A stretch of 64,000 nucleotides of DNA, from assembly GCF_001639745.1 (NCBI RefSeq), contig NZ_LTAX01000002.1, forward strand, positions 330,057-394,056. Reading direction: 5' to 3'. Every line of letters starts with the position of its first letter. The stretch's first letter is position 1. Source of the DNA: Marinomonas gallaica (GTDB lineage: Bacteria > Pseudomonadota > Gammaproteobacteria > Pseudomonadales > Marinomonadaceae). A program made the translations under genes and the position numbers. This document shows positions 63,034 through 64,000 of this stretch, piece by piece. A model generated the notes under the pieces. That model had not been told where the DNA came from, did not search any database, and saw nothing but the letters and a program-made list of their open reading frames with translations.

Positions 63034-63164
63034 GTATAACGCCGCGTTAAGGGGTGAACAACGCGATGCCCCCCAATTTAAACCATTGTGCCATAAACAC
63101 AAAAGCTAAACTTTGAACCAAAACTGCCAAGCGTTGTGAATCCCTCTTAAACGCTTTGTTAAGT
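63034..63164 (-). other. attC site of the OsmC cassette
   Basis: 131 bp. On the minus strand it runs from ACTTAAC (63164-63158), which holds the OsmC stop, to GTTATAC (63040-63034). Longer arms than the other sites. Confidence 0.85.
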
Positions 63165-63566
63165 GCAATTTTCACCCACTTCAGCTGAGCAAGTGATATC
63201 GATTGTAGGGCTCAACATAAGACAAACATGACAATGCTTTTCCACCGCCTCTTGAGCTGCTCGCAAAATGTCAGACTCCTTAAAACCACTGCCATTTACT
63301 GTAAAGTGTAAGTTTGCTGATTTATATAAACGAGGTTCTGATTCCGTTAGGGCGAAACTGACCTTATTTTCTAGGCCTTTAACTTCAAAACCTTGATCTT
63401 GTAGTAACAAGACGACATCCGTAGCACTACATGAACCTAAAGCCGACAATAGAACTTCCGTTGGACAAGGGGCTGTCTCACTTGTAGCGTCAACATTAAA
63501 CGTAAAGCCGTCTTCGGTTGACACTTTAAAACGACAATCACCATCCCATTTTATATTAATGCTCAT
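63159..63566 (-). CDS. OsmC/YhfA-family protein, cassette-borne
   Basis: A 135-residue OsmC-fold protein: PCPTEVLLSALGSCSATDVV with the first redox cysteine and KHCHVCLMLSPTIDI with the second pair region. The two-cysteine layout is the one used by OsmC/Ohr peroxidases; YhfA-like members are less well known. TAGGGAAG precedes the ATG. May act on organic hydroperoxides. Confidence 0.87.
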   Translation of the reverse strand: MSINIKWDGDCRFKVSTEDGFTFNVDATSETAPCPTEVLLSALGSCSATDVVLLLQDQGFEVKGLENKVSFALTESEPRLYKSANLHFTVNGSGFKESDILRAAQEAVEKHCHVCLMLSPTIDITCSAEVGENCT

Positions 63567-63600
63567 ACTTCCCTACTTTTTGATGTGACTCTCTGATTGC

Positions 63601-63670
63601 ACTTAACAATTAAGGGTTATACGGCAGCGTAGCTGCGGCTATAACCCACTGTTGAACGGCTGCGTTGTCT
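63601..63670 (-). other. attC site at the right edge of cluster 2
   Basis: 70 bp, from AGACAAC (63670-63664) to GTTAAGT (63607-63601) on the minus strand. The stem GGGTTATA/TATAACCC is perfect. The gene that should precede it, beyond 63670, is not recognisable. Confidence 0.8.
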
Positions 63671-63891
63671 ATATAGGGGATTTGCTTTTTTCATGGTGGG
63701 ACGTCCCTGTTAAATAATTCGCTAAACATCAGAGTCTGTTTGGACTATGCCGCTTCAGATCGTCTTTGATCGCCGCTATGTTGGTTCATAATGTACCCTT
63801 TTGTAGCGTGATTTGACCAGAGAGGCAAGCGCTTCCCTCAGACTTTATGATCTGATCTATTTTTATACCCTGACCTCACTGAGCGCTAATG

Positions 63892-64000
63892 CTAACTGCC
63901 ATTGTCCCATGGCAGCATGACGTGAAGCCGTTCTATCACTTTACTCTCAGAAGCATCGCCAAGATAAGTAACAGTACGTTCTCCACAAGCAGGGCATGAG
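63892..64000 (-). CDS. C-terminal fragment with zinc-ribbon-like CPxCG, possibly a transposase
   Basis: Only 35 residues are visible before the right edge: a CPACGERTVTYLGD start, then SKVIERLHVMLPWDNGS and a TAG stop. A C-x-x-C pair near the end, and the position 220 bp outside the last attC, would fit the end of an insertion-sequence transposase, for example of the IS91 group. The fragment is too short to be sure. Confidence 0.35.
   Translation of the reverse strand, partial: SCPACGERTVTYLGDASESKVIERLHVMLPWDNGS

Larger units (their letters stand above)
60205..63670 (-). mobile_element. Integron cassette cluster 2 (no integrase)
   Basis: Five complete attC sites (60574-60674, 61301-61378, 61679-61780, 63034-63164, 63601-63670) and a half-site, with VOC, HNH, small membrane, TrpRS and OsmC genes all on the minus strand, each ending at an attC. 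Two of the sites share an identical core, GCGACGAAGGAGCAAAA. No integrase is present up to the window edge. Confidence 0.85.

Noticed and set aside
1..64000. Prophage, tRNA or rRNA genes
   Set aside because: I looked for phage structural genes, integrases, tRNA cloverleaf ends and rRNA segments and saw none.

Overview
The window reads as chromosomal DNA of a marine gammaproteobacterium. Gene content and protein style (RarD, RsmC, Gcd, QmcA/NfeD, NhaC-type Na+/H+ antiporters, an EptA-type phosphoethanolamine transferase, a SerC-like/SerA-like fusion) resemble Marinomonas or a close relative in the Oceanospirillales. That placement is from memory of these families, not from a search. I found no rRNA, tRNA, CRISPR array or prophage.

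Layout. 1-10.2 kb: the cut end of a membrane sensor, a sugar-epimerase-like protein, a calcium-binding-type protein, and a small amino-acid locus (AraC regulator diverging from an ornithine-cyclodeaminase-like reductase and a DadA-like flavoenzyme), then a GST, two convergent LysR regulators and a TauE/SafE exporter. 10.2-17.2 kb: an acidic PPC-type protein with seven perfect-register 45-bp repeats, rarD, and a three-gene signalling operon (OmpR-type regulator, solute-binding protein, hybrid histidine kinase). 17.8-30.4 kb: two convergent NhaC antiporters, PQQ glucose dehydrogenase, a TVP38-FAD reductase fusion, a glutamate-synthase-like FMN protein, EptA and RsmC. 30.4-37.5 kb: a copper-handling pair (PCuAC plus DUF2946-like), glycerate 2-kinase, and the 991-residue aminotransferase-dehydrogenase fusion. 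37-48.6 kb: housekeeping and envelope genes, a polar amino-acid ABC transporter, QmcA/NfeD and formate-THF ligase.

48.7-51.6 kb and 60.2-63.7 kb are two clusters of integron gene cassettes, all with genes on the minus strand and each followed by an attC site. I see two clear and one degenerate attC in the first cluster, and five clear plus one half-site in the second. No integrase gene is visible. Cargo: a toxin-antitoxin pair whose toxin is frameshifted, a DUF418 membrane protein, an SDR dehydrogenase, a VOC protein, an HNH nuclease, a small membrane-anchored protein, a second-type tryptophanyl-tRNA synthetase and an OsmC-like protein.

51.6-60.2 kb lies between the clusters. It starts with a patch of REP-like hairpins and longer repeats that bracket a periplasmic-sensor diguanylate cyclase, followed by a truncated EVE-domain remnant and ordinary accessory genes (VOC/YafY pair, P-loop kinase, LysR, hydrolase, DUF4336). 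The features most worth following are the cassette-borne TrpRS, the serine/glycerate fusion locus, the repeats around the cyclase gene, and the kinase operon with its own binding protein.
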